From: JANXQG01 sp963709175
GTDB taxonomy: Bacteria; Planctomycetota; Planctomycetia; Pirellulales; Thermoguttaceae
NCBI GenBank assembly: GCA_963709175.1
Contig: CAVPVK010000015.1
Span: 1-64,000, forward strand
Reading direction: 5' to 3'
Length of the DNA: 64,000 bases
This document shows, in pieces, positions 45,301 to 56,000 of this stretch (positions within the stretch are counted from its first letter, which is position 1; each line of letters begins with the position of its first letter). A program made the translations under genes and the position numbers. The notes under the pieces were generated by a model, which saw only the letters and a list, made by a program, of their open reading frames with translations, did not search any database and was not told where the DNA came from.

Positions 45301-46848
45301 GGCACGACGTTCCCGGCGTCGATCGGCAACAGGGCAGGACCGCGCAGCCAGGTCGATGATCGGCACCAGCTTCCCGCCGTCGATCGGCACCACGGGCACG
45401 ACCGCGGCCGTTGCCACCCGTGGCCCTGGATGATCGGCACCAGCTTCCCGGCTGTCGAGGCGCGGCAACAGGGCAGGACCGCGGCAAGGTCGATGATCGA
45501 CACGGCCGGCACGGGCACCGCGCAGCCAGGTCGATGATCGGCACGACGTTCCCGGCGTCGATCATCGGCAACAGGGCAGGACCGCGCGGCAAGGTCGATG
45601 ATCGGCAACAGCTTCCCGCCGTCGATCGACACGGCCGGCACGACTCGGCACCACGGGCACGACGTTCCCGGCTGTCGATCGGCACGACGGGCACCACGGG
45701 CACCGTTGCCACCCGTGGCCCTGGATGATCGGCACCACGGGCACCAGCTTCCCGGTTGTCGAGGCGCGGCACGACGTTCCCGGCTGTCGATCGGCACGAC
45801 GGGCACCACGGGCACCGTTGCCACCCGTGGCCCTGGATGATCGGCACCAGCTTCCCGCCGTCGATCGGCACGGCCGGCACGACTCGGCACCACGGGCACG
45901 ACGGCGGCCGTTGCGAGCGCCGGCACCAGCTTCCCGCCGTCGATCATCGGCAACAGGACCGGACCGCGCAGCCAGGTCGATGATCGGCAACGGGCAGGAC
46001 CGCGGCAAGCTCGATGATCGACACGGCCGGCACGACGGCGGCCGTTGCGAGCGCCGGCACCAGCTTCCCGGCGTCGATCATCGGCAACAGGACCGCGGCC
46101 GTTGCCACCCGTGGCCCTGGATGATCGGCACCAGCTTCCCGGCTGTCGAGGCGCGGCACCACCTTCCCGCCGTCGATCGGCACGGCCGGCACCACGGGCA
46201 CGACCGCGGCCGTTGCCAGCGCCGGCACGACGGGCACGACGTTCCCGGCGTCGATCGGCAACAGGGCAGGACCGCGCAGCCAGGTCGATGATCGGCACCA
46301 GCTTCCCGCCGTCGATCGGCACCACGGGCACGACCGCGGCCGTTGCCACCCGTGGCCCTGGATGATCGGCACCAGCTTCCCGGCTGTCGAGGCGCGGCAA
46401 CAGGGCAGGACCGCGGCAAGGTCGATGATCGACACGGCCGGCACGGGCACCGCGCAGCCAGGTCGATGATCGGCACGACGTTCCCGGCTGTCGATCGGCA
46501 CGACGGGCACCACGGGCACCGTTGCCACCCGCGGCCGTTGCGAGCCGTGGCCCTGGATGATCGGCACGACGTTCCCGGCGTCGATCATCGGCAACAGGGC
46601 AGGACCGCGCGGCAAGGTCGATGATCGGCACCAGCTTCCCGCCGTCGATCGGCACGGCCGGCACGACTCGGCACGACGGGCACGACGGCGACCGTTGCGA
46701 GCCGTGGCCCTGGATGATCGGCAAAAGCTTCCCGCCGTCGATCGGCACGACGGGCACCACGGGCACCAGCTTCCCGCCGTAGGGCAGGACCGCGGCAAGG
46801 TCGATGATCGACACGGCCGACACCGGCACGACGGCCCCCCGTTGACGA
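39370..46848 (+). repeat. GGCAC word array, block 2
   Basis: Same words and orientation as block 1, with frequent AGGACCGCGGCAAGG, CATCATCGGCAACAGG-like and GACACGGCCGGCACGAC joins. Long segments repeat: about 40655-41617 and 43185-44147 are near copies 2530 bp apart. Islands are absent for 7.4 kb. Confidence 0.9.
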
Positions 46849-46973
46849 ACCGCGGCAACTATGCTCCAATGGCCGGCCGTCGGATTCCCGTGAATTGGTT
46901 TGGTCGAAACGAAAACCCCTTGGTTGACGAAAAAGTCGGCAGTCTGCCTCGTCTAGGGAGACTTCCAACGGTT

Positions 46974-47063
46974 GGGCCGGTGGCCGAGTGGTTTAAGGCA
47001 CCCGATTGATAATTGGGCAATCGTCCTAACAACGGTTCATGGGTTCAAATCCCATCCGGCCCG
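46974..47063 (+). tRNA. class II (serine-type) tRNA with GAU anticodon
   Basis: Perfect 7-bp acceptor GGGCCGG/CCGGCCC with G73, T-arm ATGGG-TTCAAAT-CCCAT, D-arm GCC...GGC with GTGGTTTAA loop, anticodon stem CCCGA/TTGGG with loop TTGATAA (GAT at 34-36) and a 21-base variable arm that forms a 6-bp stem (AATCGT/ACGGTT). Long variable arm and G73 are serine identity features, but GAU reads isoleucine codons. CCA is not encoded. Confidence 0.8.
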
Positions 47064-47104
47064 ACTTTCTACTTGACTTTCGGCGCCGTTTGGCCGATAA
47101 TAGC

Positions 47105-47136
47105 ATTGTTAGGACGATTGCCCGATTTTCAATCGG
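47105..47136 (-). other. inverted near-copy of the tRNA anticodon and variable arms (GAA version)
   Basis: The reverse complement of 47106-47136 matches 47002-47032 in 29 of 31 positions. The two changes turn the loop from TTGATAA to TTGAAAA (anticodon GAA) and the G-U pair into G-C, so the stem is perfect. It is not a full tRNA. In the + transcript it could pair with the tRNA's own anticodon region. Confidence 0.7.
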
Positions 47137-47142
47137 ACGAAA

Positions 47143-47178
47143 CCGCCGCAACCTTCCGAGTGTTGCGACGGTTTTTTT
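47143..47178 (+). terminator. intrinsic terminator after the tRNA island
   Basis: CCGCCGCAAC (47143-47152) pairs with GTTGCGACGG (47162-47171) with one mismatch, followed by seven Ts. It lies about 80 bp after the tRNA and probably ends its transcript. Confidence 0.8.
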
Positions 47179-47199
47179 CTGCGCACGGCAGCGCGGCCC

Positions 47200-47450
47200 G
47201 GCGACGATCGGCACGACGGGCACGACTCGGCACCACCTTCCCGGCGTCGATCGACACGGCCGGCACGACTCGGCACGACGGGCACCAGCTTCCCGGCGTC
47301 GATCGGCAACAGGGCAGGACCGCGCAGCCAGGTCGATGATCGGCAACAACTTCCCGACTGTCGAGGCGCGGCACCACGGGCACCAGCTTCCCGCCGTAGG
47401 GCACGACCGCGGCAAGGTCGATGATCGGCACGACCGCGGCCGGTTGACGG
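47200..47450 (+). repeat. GGCAC word array, short block 3
   Basis: About 250 bp of the same words (GGCACGACTC, TTCCCGGCGTCGATCGGC, TAGGGCACGACCGCGGC) between the tRNA island and a minus-strand gene. Confidence 0.85.
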
Positions 47451-47452
47451 TC

Positions 47453-47713
47453 TCACTCAAAAATGCCGGCACCCAACATGCAACCGCCGGAAGGTAACTT
47501 TTTGATTGCCTCGCGGAGCCCTGCGCAAATATCCGCCGCGGCACGCCAGACAGCCGCATCTACGCGCACCGTTTCGACACCATCCGCAAACTTGGAAGCG
47601 GACTCGTCAAACTTTTCAATGAACGCCGTTTCATTGGCCTTCAACAGAGCATCGAACGATTCCGCACGGGTAACGAGAAGCGTCAACGAACCGCCATGAT
47701 GATGAGAACGCAT
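47453..47713 (-). CDS. hypothetical protein, 86 aa (minus strand)
   Basis: Start ATG at 47713 with GGAAGG upstream on the minus strand. MRSHHHGGSLTLLVTRAESF, DALLKANETAFIEKFDESAS, then VDAAVWRAAADICAGLREAI. The His-rich start and the acidic helical body are unusual. Normal codon use, clearly unlike the array around it. Function unknown. Confidence 0.55.
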   Translation of the reverse strand: MRSHHHGGSLTLLVTRAESFDALLKANETAFIEKFDESASKFADGVETVRVDAAVWRAAADICAGLREAIKKLPSGGCMLGAGIFE

Positions 47714-47728
47714 AACACACCTTCCGTA

Positions 47729-47761
47729 GAAAAAGAGGAAACGCCCCGGAAGACACCGGGG
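47729..47761 (-). terminator. probable minus-strand terminator upstream of the 86-aa gene
   Basis: On the minus strand CCCCGG-TGTCTT-CCGGGG is followed by CGTTTCCTCTTTTT. It would block transcripts entering from the array to the right. Confidence 0.45.
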
Positions 47762-47807
47762 AAACCGGGATTCTAACTGAAGATACTTGCGGGGACAATA
47801 CAACACG

Positions 47808-48290
47808 ACGGCCGGCACGACTCGGCACCACGGGCACGACGGCGGCCGTTGCGAGCGCCGGCACCACCTTCCCGGTTGTCGAGGCGCGGCAACAGCTTCC
47901 CGGCGTCGATCGGCAACAGGCCCGGACCGCGCAGCCAGGTCGATGATCGGCACCACCTTCCCGGCGTCGATCGGCACCACGGGCACGACGGCGGCCGTTG
48001 CGAGCCGTGGCCCTGGATGATCGGCAACAGCTTCCCGGCGTCGATCATCGGCAACAGGACCGCGGCCGTTGCCACCCGTGGCCCTGGATGATCGGCACGA
48101 CGTTCCCGGCGTCGATGATCGGCAACAGGGCAGGACCGCGGCAAGGCCGATGATCGGCGCGGCCGGCACGACGGCGGCCGTTGTAAGCCGTGGCCCTGGA
48201 TGATTGGGAATTATTTCAGATGAAATAGAAGGGCACCACGTTCCCGCCGTCGATCGACACGGCCGGCACGACTCGGCACCACGGGCATTA
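47808..48290 (+). repeat. GGCAC word array, block 4, with a palindrome inside
   Basis: Same words as the other blocks. At 48212-48227 a non-array 16-bp palindrome TATTTCAGATGAAATA (7+2+7) breaks it, an AT-rich operator-like site. Confidence 0.8.
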
Positions 48291-48554
48291 GCGCGGCCCG
48301 TCCAAAGCCGTTTGCATCGGCTTGACGGGTTGCAGTTGGCCCTGAATCTTTGCAACGTCTTCGCGCGTCTTTACGACGTTTTCGCTAATGCAATCGAGGC
48401 GGTTTTCAAGCCGATCGACAGCGCGCGTACAGTGACTTATTCCGCCTTCCATCCGCACCGCATAGACAACTAGCGTAGTGGCCAGCGAAAGGCCCACAAG
48501 AACGGAACCTATCAAGGTTCCCCAACCCGTCATTGCTTCATAAACGCGGCGCAT
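48288..48554 (-). CDS. membrane protein with coiled coil, holin-like, 88 aa
   Basis: Start ATG at 48554 after AAAGG on the minus strand. MTGWGTLIGSVLVGLSLATT spans the membrane; RLENRLDCISENVVKTREDV forms a coiled coil. It parallels the protein at 18702-19010 (W-G-T, hydrophobic stretch, K-T/V-x-E-D-V-A). Its stop lies at the edge of the array. Confidence 0.6.
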   Translation of the reverse strand: MRRVYEAMTGWGTLIGSVLVGLSLATTLVVYAVRMEGGISHCTRAVDRLENRLDCISENVVKTREDVAKIQGQLQPVKPMQTALDGPR

Positions 48555-48598
48555 GGCAGACAGCCTTTCAAAAGAATTGAACCGGCGACAATCCGGGG

Positions 48599-49099
48599 TT
48601 AGTCCTTAATTTGGGCTAGCTTGTCGGCCAACAGGCCCGGCAATTCGCCAACCTCTTCCGCAAGCGCCGGCCCCATGAAAGGCCGTTCGGGAAAATCCTT
48701 CCCGTTGAAGTGGCCCCCGATTTCATGCGGGACATACTTTTCTGTCTTGAAGCCCCGCGACAAGGGAGCGTTGCTAATCAGCTTCTTTTGGAACTTGTCC
48801 GCCTTGTCCAACCCTCCAAGACGTTCCGCCATCGTAAAGGCCGGCCCCGCAATCATCCGCGCCGGATCGTCTTCCGTTGTGTAGAGAATCGACTGCGGTA
48901 GATTCTGCCCACCCGCGGCGTGAGTGTGGGGCGGGGTTCCCGGATCGGAAACGCCCTTTTCATCCTTGATCGAGGCCCGCGCGTCCCTTACGACCAAGTA
49001 CCCGAGGCGGCGCAAAGCGTCAAAGCCCGCCTTGCGTACAGCGCGCGTCAGCTTCTTGGATTCATCAACATACTTGCCGAGACGAAAGCTTACCGTCAT
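48599..49099 (-). CDS. phage virion morphogenesis / HK97 gp10-like protein, 166 aa
   Basis: Start ATG at 49099 after AAAAGG. MTVSFRLGKYVDESKKLTRA and VRKAGFDALRRLGYLVVRDA, followed by the hallmark P-G-x-P-P-H-x-H segment (DPGTPPHTHAAGGQNL), R-M-I-A-G-P, and a C-terminal ERPFMGPALAEEVGEL. This set (R-x-A-R-x-x-I ... S-x-P-G-x-P-P-H ... F-M-x-P-A-L) is typical of tail-completion/minor head proteins. It is a genuine late structural gene stranded in the array, in opposite orientation to the left-hand phage. Confidence 0.75.
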   Translation of the reverse strand: MTVSFRLGKYVDESKKLTRAVRKAGFDALRRLGYLVVRDARASIKDEKGVSDPGTPPHTHAAGGQNLPQSILYTTEDDPARMIAGPAFTMAERLGGLDKADKFQKKLISNAPLSRGFKTEKYVPHEIGGHFNGKDFPERPFMGPALAEEVGELPGLLADKLAQIKD

Positions 49100-49181
49100 T
49101 GCATAGCCTTTTAGGAAAAATCCGATTGGAGCGGTTCACGACCAAACCTTAGCTTACCCCCGCTACTTGCAAGACCAATCG

Positions 49182-49198
49182 TTTCCAGAATCTGGAAA
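49182..49198. promoter_or_regulatory. late-module palindrome, copy C
   Basis: TTTCCAGAATCTGGAAA (8+1+8), on the minus strand the same TTTTCCAGAT-x-CTGGAAAC as copies A and B. It lies 83 bp upstream of the gp10-like start. It links this island to the left-hand phage. Confidence 0.55.
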
Positions 49199-49199
49199 A

Positions 49200-49780
49200 C
49201 AACGGGCACGACGGGCACCACCTTCCCGGCGTCGATCGGCAACAGGGCAGGACCGCGGCAAGGTCGATGATCGACAACAGGGCAGGACCGCGGCAAGGTC
49301 GATGATCGACACGGCCGGCACGGGCACCGCGCAGCCAGGTCGATGATCGGCACGACGTTCCCGGCTGTCGAGGCGCGGCACGACGGCGGCCGTTGCGAGC
49401 CGCGGCCCTGGATGATCGGCACCACCTTCCCGGCGTCGATCGGCAACAGGCCCGGACCGCGCAGCCAGGTCGATGATCGGCACGACGTTCCCGGCGTCGA
49501 TCATCGGCAACAGGACCGCGGCCGTTGCAAGCGCCGGCACCACGGGCACGACGTTCCCGGCGTCGATCGGCACGGGCACCACAGGCACCACCTTCCCACC
49601 GTAGGGCACGACCGCGCGCACCAAATGGAGCGCGGCTATTTTCGACGGCGGCAAGGTCGATGATCGACACGGCCGGCACGACGGGCACGACGGCGGCCGT
49701 TGCGAGCCGTGGCCCTGGATGATCGGCACCACGTTCCCGGCGTCGATCATCGGCAACAAGCCCGGACCGCGCAGCCAGGG
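49200..49780 (+). repeat. GGCAC word array, block 5
   Basis: Same words and orientation. One 40-bp foreign insertion at about 49610-49650 (CACCAAATGGAGCGCGGC and CTATTTTCGACGG) interrupts the GACCGCGGCAAGG word. Confidence 0.85.
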
Positions 49781-49932
49781 GGCAAAAATGCGCGTAACCC
49801 TCCCCTGCCCTATTTTACCTAACCGGCACGTTTTTCTAGGCAGTATCTACCCCCCCACAATGTAGGGGGTACGGCCCGGCCCGGAAAATCCGGCCGGCCG
49901 GCCGAACCAAAAAAAAGGCCATACCCCACACA

Positions 49933-49980
49933 GCAGGGGAGGGGCGTTACCGTGGCGACTTATAAGACATTGCTTATAAG
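49933..49980. promoter_or_regulatory. shared block B, copy 2
   Basis: GCAGGGGAGGGGCG, GGCGACTTATAA, five bases, TTGCTTATAA. Same order and spacing as 39071-39120. Confidence 0.45.
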
Positions 49981-50001
49981 GCAACGACAAGACCGAGGCG
50001 A

Positions 50002-50041
50002 CGGGAAAATTTCCCGCGCACACCGACGGGAAAATTTCCCG
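50002..50041. promoter_or_regulatory. pair of perfect palindromes
   Basis: CGGGAAAATTTCCCG (7+1+7) at 50002-50016 and again at 50027-50041, centres 25 bp apart. The spacing of about two helical turns plus suits two regulator dimers or iterons. The array starts directly after. Confidence 0.5.
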
Positions 50042-53000
50042 CGGCCGTTGCGAGCGCCGGCACAACGGGCACGGGCACCAGCTTCCCGCCGTAGGGCAGG
50101 ACCGCGGCAAGGTCGATGATCGACACGGCCGGCACGACTCGGCACGACATTCCCGGCGTCGATCATCGGCAACAGGCCCGGACCGCGCAGCCAGGCCGAT
50201 GATCGGCACCACCTTCCCGGCGTCGATCGACACGACGGGCACCACCGCGGCCGTTGCGAGCCGTGGCCCTGGATGATCGGCAACAGCTTCCCGGCTGTCG
50301 AGGCGCGGCCGGCACCACGGGCACCACCGCGGCCGTTGCAAGCCGTGGCCCTGGATGATCGGCAACAGCTTCCCGGCGTCGATCGGCACCACGGGCACCA
50401 GCTTCCCGCCGTAGGGCACGACCGCGGCAAGGTCGATGATCGACACGGCCGGCACGACGGGCACCGCGCAGCCAGGTCGATGATCGGCAACAGCTTCCCG
50501 CCGTAGGGCAGGACCGCGGCAAGGTCGATGATCGGCACGGCCGGCACGACGTTCCCGGCTGTCGAGGCGCGGCACCACCTTCCCGCCGTCGATCGGCACG
50601 GGCACCACGGGCACCAGCTTCCCGCCGTAGGGCAGGACCGCGGCAAGGTCGATGATCGGCACGACTCGGCACCACGGGCACGACCGCGGCCGTTGCAAGC
50701 GCCGGCACGGGCACCGCGCAGCCAGGTCGATGATCGGCACGACATTCCCGGCTGTCGAGGCGCGGCACGACGTTCCCGCGGTCGATCGGCACGACGGGCA
50801 CCACCGCGGCCGTTGCAAGCCGTGGCCCGTGGCCCTGGATGATCGGCAACAGCTTCCCGGCGTCGATCATCGGCAACACGACCGCGGCCGTTGCCACCCG
50901 TGGCCCTGGATGATCGGCAACAGCTTCCCGGCGTCGATGCGGCACGGCCGGCACGGCCGGCACGACTCGGCACCACCGCGGCCGTTGCGAGCCGTGGCCC
51001 TGGATGATCGGCACGACGTTCCCGCCGTCGATCGGCACGGCCGGCACGACGGGCACCAGCTTCCCGCCGTCAATCATCGGCAACAGGGCAGGACCGCGCA
51101 GCTAGGTCGATGATCGGCACCACCTTCCCGGTTGTCAATCGACACGACCGGCACCACCGCGGCCGTTGCCAGCGCCGGCACGACTCGGCACCAGCTTCCC
51201 GGCTGTCGATCGGCACGGGCACGACTCGGCACGACGGGCACGACGTTCCCGGCTGTCGAGGCGCGGCACGACGTTCCCGCCGTCGATCATCGGCAACAGG
51301 CCCGGACCGCGCAGCCAGGTCGATGATCGGCACCAGCTTCCCGGCGTCGATCGGCACGGGCACCACGGGCACGACGTTCCCGGCGTCGATCGGCACCACG
51401 GGCACGACGGGCACCACCTTCCCGCCGTCGATCGGCAACAGGGCAGGACCGCGCAGCCAGGTCGATGATCGGCACCAGCTTCCCGCCGTCGATCGGCACG
51501 ACGGGCACCACGGGCACCGTTGCGAGCCGTGGCCCTGGATGATCGGCACGACGTTCCCGCCGTCGATCGGCACGGGCACCACGGGCACCAGCTTCCCGGT
51601 TGTCGAGGCGCGGCACCACCTTCCCGGCGTCGATCATCGGCAACAGGACCGCGGCCGTTGCGAGCCGTGGCCCTGGATGATCGGCACGACGTTCCCGGCT
51701 GTCGATCGGCACGGCCGGCACGACGGGCACCAGCTTCCCGCCGTCAATCATCGGCAACAGGGCAGGACCGCGCAGCTAGGTCGATGATCGGCACCACCTT
51801 CCCGGCTGTCGATCGGCACGACGGGCACCACGGGCACCGTTGCGAGCCGTGGCCCTGGATGATCGGCACGGGCACGACTCGGCACCAGCTTCCCGCCGTC
51901 GATCATCGGCAACCGGCCCGGACCGCGCAGCCAGGTCGATGATCGGCAACAGCTTCCCGCCGTAGGGCAGGACCGCGGCAAGGTCGATGATCGGCACGGC
52001 CGGCACGACGGGCACCACCGCGGCCGTTGCCACCCGTGGCCCTGGATGATCGGCAACAGCTTCCCGGCTGTCGATCGGCACGGGCACCACGGGCACGACG
52101 TTCCCGCCGTCGATGATCGGCAACAGGACCGCGGCCGTTGCAAGCGCCGGCACGACGTTCCCGGCTGTCGATGATCGGCAACAGGACCGCGGCCGTTGCA
52201 AGCCGCGGCCCTGGATGATCGGCACGACGTTCCCGCCGTCGATGATCGGCACGACGTTCCCGCCGTCGATCGACACGGCCGGCACGGCCGGCACGACGGG
52301 CACCACCGCGGCCGTTGCCACCCGTGGCCCTGGATGATCGGCACGACGTTCCCGGCTGTCGAGCGCGGCACCACCTTCCCGCCGTCGATCGGCACGGGCA
52401 CCACGGGCACCAGCTTCCCGCCGTAGGGCAGGACCGCGGCAAGGTCGATGATCGACACGGCCGGCACGACGGGCACCGCGCAGCCAGGTCGATGATCGGC
52501 ACCACCTTCCCGGCTGTCGATCGGCACGACGGGCACCACGGGCACCGTTGCGAGCCGTGGCCCTGGATGATCGGCACGGGCACGACTCGGCACCAGCTTC
52601 CCGCCGTCGATCATCGGCAACCGGCCCGGACCGCGCAGCCAGGTCGATGATCGGCAACAGCTTCCCGCCGTAGGGCAGGACCGCGGCAAGGTCGATGATC
52701 GGCACGACTCGGAACCACGGGCACCACCGCGGCCGTTGCACCGGCACGGCACCGCGCGCCAGGTCGATGATCGGCACGACATTCCCGGCTGTCGAGCGGC
52801 ACGACGTTCCCGGCGTCGATCGGCACGACGGGCACCACCGCGGCCGTTGCAAGCCGTGGCCCGTGGCCCTGGATGATCGGCAACAGCTTCCCGGCGTCGA
52901 TCATCGGCAACGGACCGCGGCCGTTGCCACCCGTGGCCCTGGATGATCGGCAACAGCTTCCCGGCTGTCGATCGGCACGGCCGGCACGACGTTCCCGGTT

Positions 53001-56000
53001 GTCGATCGGCACGACGGGCACCACGGGCACGACCGCGGCCGTTGCGAGCCGTGGCCCTGGATGATCGGCACGACGTTCCCGGCGTCGATCGGCACGGGCA
53101 CGACTCGGCACCAGCTTCCCGCCGTCGATCATCGGCAACAGGCCCGGACCGCGCAGCCAGGCCGATGATCGGCACCAGCTTCCCGGCGTCGATCGGCACG
53201 GGCACCACGGGCACGACGTTCCCGGCGTCGATCGGCACCACGGGCACGACGGGCACCACCTTCCCGCCGTCGATCGGCACAGGGCAGGACCGCGCAGCCA
53301 GGTCGATGATCGGCACCAGCTTCCCGCCGTCGATCGGCACGACGGGCACCACGGGCACCGTTGCGAGCCGTGGCCCTGGATGATCGGCACGACGTTCCCG
53401 CCGTCGATCGGCACGGGCACCACGGGCACCAGCTTCCCGGTTGTCGAGTGCGGCACCACCTTCCCGGCGTCGATCATCGGCAACAGGACCGCGGCCGTTG
53501 CGAGCCGTGGCCCTGGATGATCGGCACGACGTTCCCGGCTGTCGATCGGCACGGCCGGCACGACGGGCACCAGCTTCCCGCCGTCAATCTCGGCAACAGG
53601 CAGGACCGAGCTGGTCGATGATCGGCACCACCTTCCCGGCTGTCGATCGGCACGACGGGCACCACGGGCACCGTTGCGAGCCGTGGCCCTGGATGATCGG
53701 CACGGGCACGACTCGGCACCAGCTTCCCGCCGTCGATCATCGGCAACCGGCCCGGACTGCGCAGCCAGGTCGATGATCGGCAACAGCTTCCCGCCGTAGG
53801 GCAGGACCGCGGCAAGGTCGATGATCGGCACGGCCGGCACGACGGGCACCACCGCGGCCGTTGCCACCCGTGGCCCTGGATGATCGGCAACAGCTTCCCG
53901 GCTGTCGATCGGCACGGGCACCACGGGCACGACGTTCCCGCCGTCGATGATCGGCAACAGGACCGCGGCCGTTGCAAGCGCCGGCACGACGTTCCCGGCT
54001 GTCGATGATCGGCAACAGGACCGCGGCCGTTGCAAGCCGCGGCCCTGGATGATCGGCACGACGTTCCCGCCGTCGATCGACACGGCCGGCACGGCCGGCA
54101 CGACGGGCACCACCGCGGCCGTTGCCACCCGTGGCCCTGGATGATCGGCACGACGTTCCCGGCTGTCGAGGCGCGGCACCACCTTCCCGCCGTCGATCAT
54201 CGGCAACAGGCCCGGACCGCGCAGCCAGGCCGATGATCGGCACCAGCTTCCCGGCGTCGATCGGCACCACGGGCACGACGGCGGCCGTTGCCACCCGTGG
54301 CCCTGGATGATCGGCACGACGTTCCCGGCTGTCGATCGGCACGGCCGGCACGACGGCAACCGTTGCGATGCCGGCAACAGCTTCCCGGCGTCGATCATCG
54401 GCAACAGGCCCGGACCGCGCAGCCAGGTCGATGATCGGCAACAGCTTCCCGGCGTCGATCGACACGACGGGCACCACCGCGGCCGTTGCGAGCCGTGGCC
54501 CTGGATGATCGGCAACAGCTTCCCGGCGTCGATCGGCACCACGGGCACCAGCTTCCCGCCGTAGGGCACGACCGCGGCAAGGTCGATGATCGACACGGCC
54601 GGCACGACCGCGGCCGTTGCCACCCGTGGCCCTGGATGATCGGCACGACGTTCCCGGCGTCGATCGGCACGGGCACCACGGGCACGACGTTCCCGCCGTC
54701 GATGATCGGCAACAGGACCGCGGCCGTTGCAACGCCGGCACGACGTTCCCGGCTGTCGATGATCGGCAACAGGACCGCGCAGCCAGGTCGATGATCGGCA
54801 ACAGCTTCCCGCCGTAGGGCAGGACCGCGGCAAGGTCGATGATCGGCACGGCCGGCACGACGGGCACGACCGCGGCCGTTGCCACCCGTGGCCCTGGATG
54901 ATCGGCAACAGCTTCCCGGCTGTCGATCGGCACGGGCACCACGGGCACGACGTTCCCGCCGTCGATGATCGGCAACAGGACCGCGGCCGTTGCAAGCCGC
55001 GGCCCTGGATGATCGGCACGACGTTCCCGCCGTCGATGATCGGCACGACGTTCCCGCCGTCGATCGACACGGCCGGCACGGCCGGCACGACGGACACCAC
55101 CGCGGCCGTTGCCAGCCGTGGCCCTGGATGATCGGCACGACGTTCCCGGCTGTCGAGGCGCGGCACCACCTTCCCGCCGTCGATCGGCACGGGCACCACG
55201 GGCACCAGCTTCCCGCCGTAGGGCAGGACCGCGGCAAGGTCGATGATCGACACGGCCGGCACGACGGGCACCGCGCAGCCAGGTCGATGATCGGCACCAC
55301 CTTCCCGGCTGTCGATCGGCACGACGGGCACCACGGGCACCGTTGCGAGCCGTGGCCCTGGATGATCGGCACGGGCACGACTCGGCACCAGCTTCCCGCC
55401 GTCGATCATCGGCAACAGGCCCGGACCGCGCAGCCAGGTCGATGATCGGCACCACCTTCCCGGCTGTCGATCGGCACGGGCACCACGGGCACCAGCTTCC
55501 CGCCGTAGGGCAGGACCGCGGCAAGGTCGATGATCGACACGGCCGGCACGACGGGCACCGCGCAGCCAGGTCGATGATCGGCAACAGCTTCCCGCCGTAG
55601 GGCAGGACCGCGGCAAGGTCGATGATCGGCACGGCCGGCACGACGGGCACCGCGCAGCCAGGTCGATGATCGGCACCACCTTCCCGGCTGTCGATCGGCA
55701 CGACGGGCACCACGGCACCGTTGCGAGCCGTGGCCCTGGATGATCGGCACGACGTTCCCGGCTGTCGAGGCGCGGCACCACCTTCCCGCCGTCGATCGGC
55801 ACGGGCACCACGGGCACCAGCTTCCCGCCGTAGGGCAGGACCGCGGCAAGGTCGATGATCGACACGGCCGGCACGACGGGCACCGCGGAGCCAGGTCGAT
55901 GATCGGCACCACCTTCCCGGCTGTCGATCGGCACGACGGGCACCACGGGCACCGTTGCGAGCCGTGGCCCTGGATGATCGGCACGGGCACGACTCGGCAC

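Larger units (their letters stand above)
49780..50041. other. non-array island with regulatory elements
   Basis: No gene seen. Holds CCCTGCCCTATTTTACC (49803-49819, also at 3631-3647), a TACCCCC/GGGGGTA hairpin (about 49848-49871), shared block B copy 2 (49933-49980) and a pair of palindromes at 50002-50041. Confidence 0.55.
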
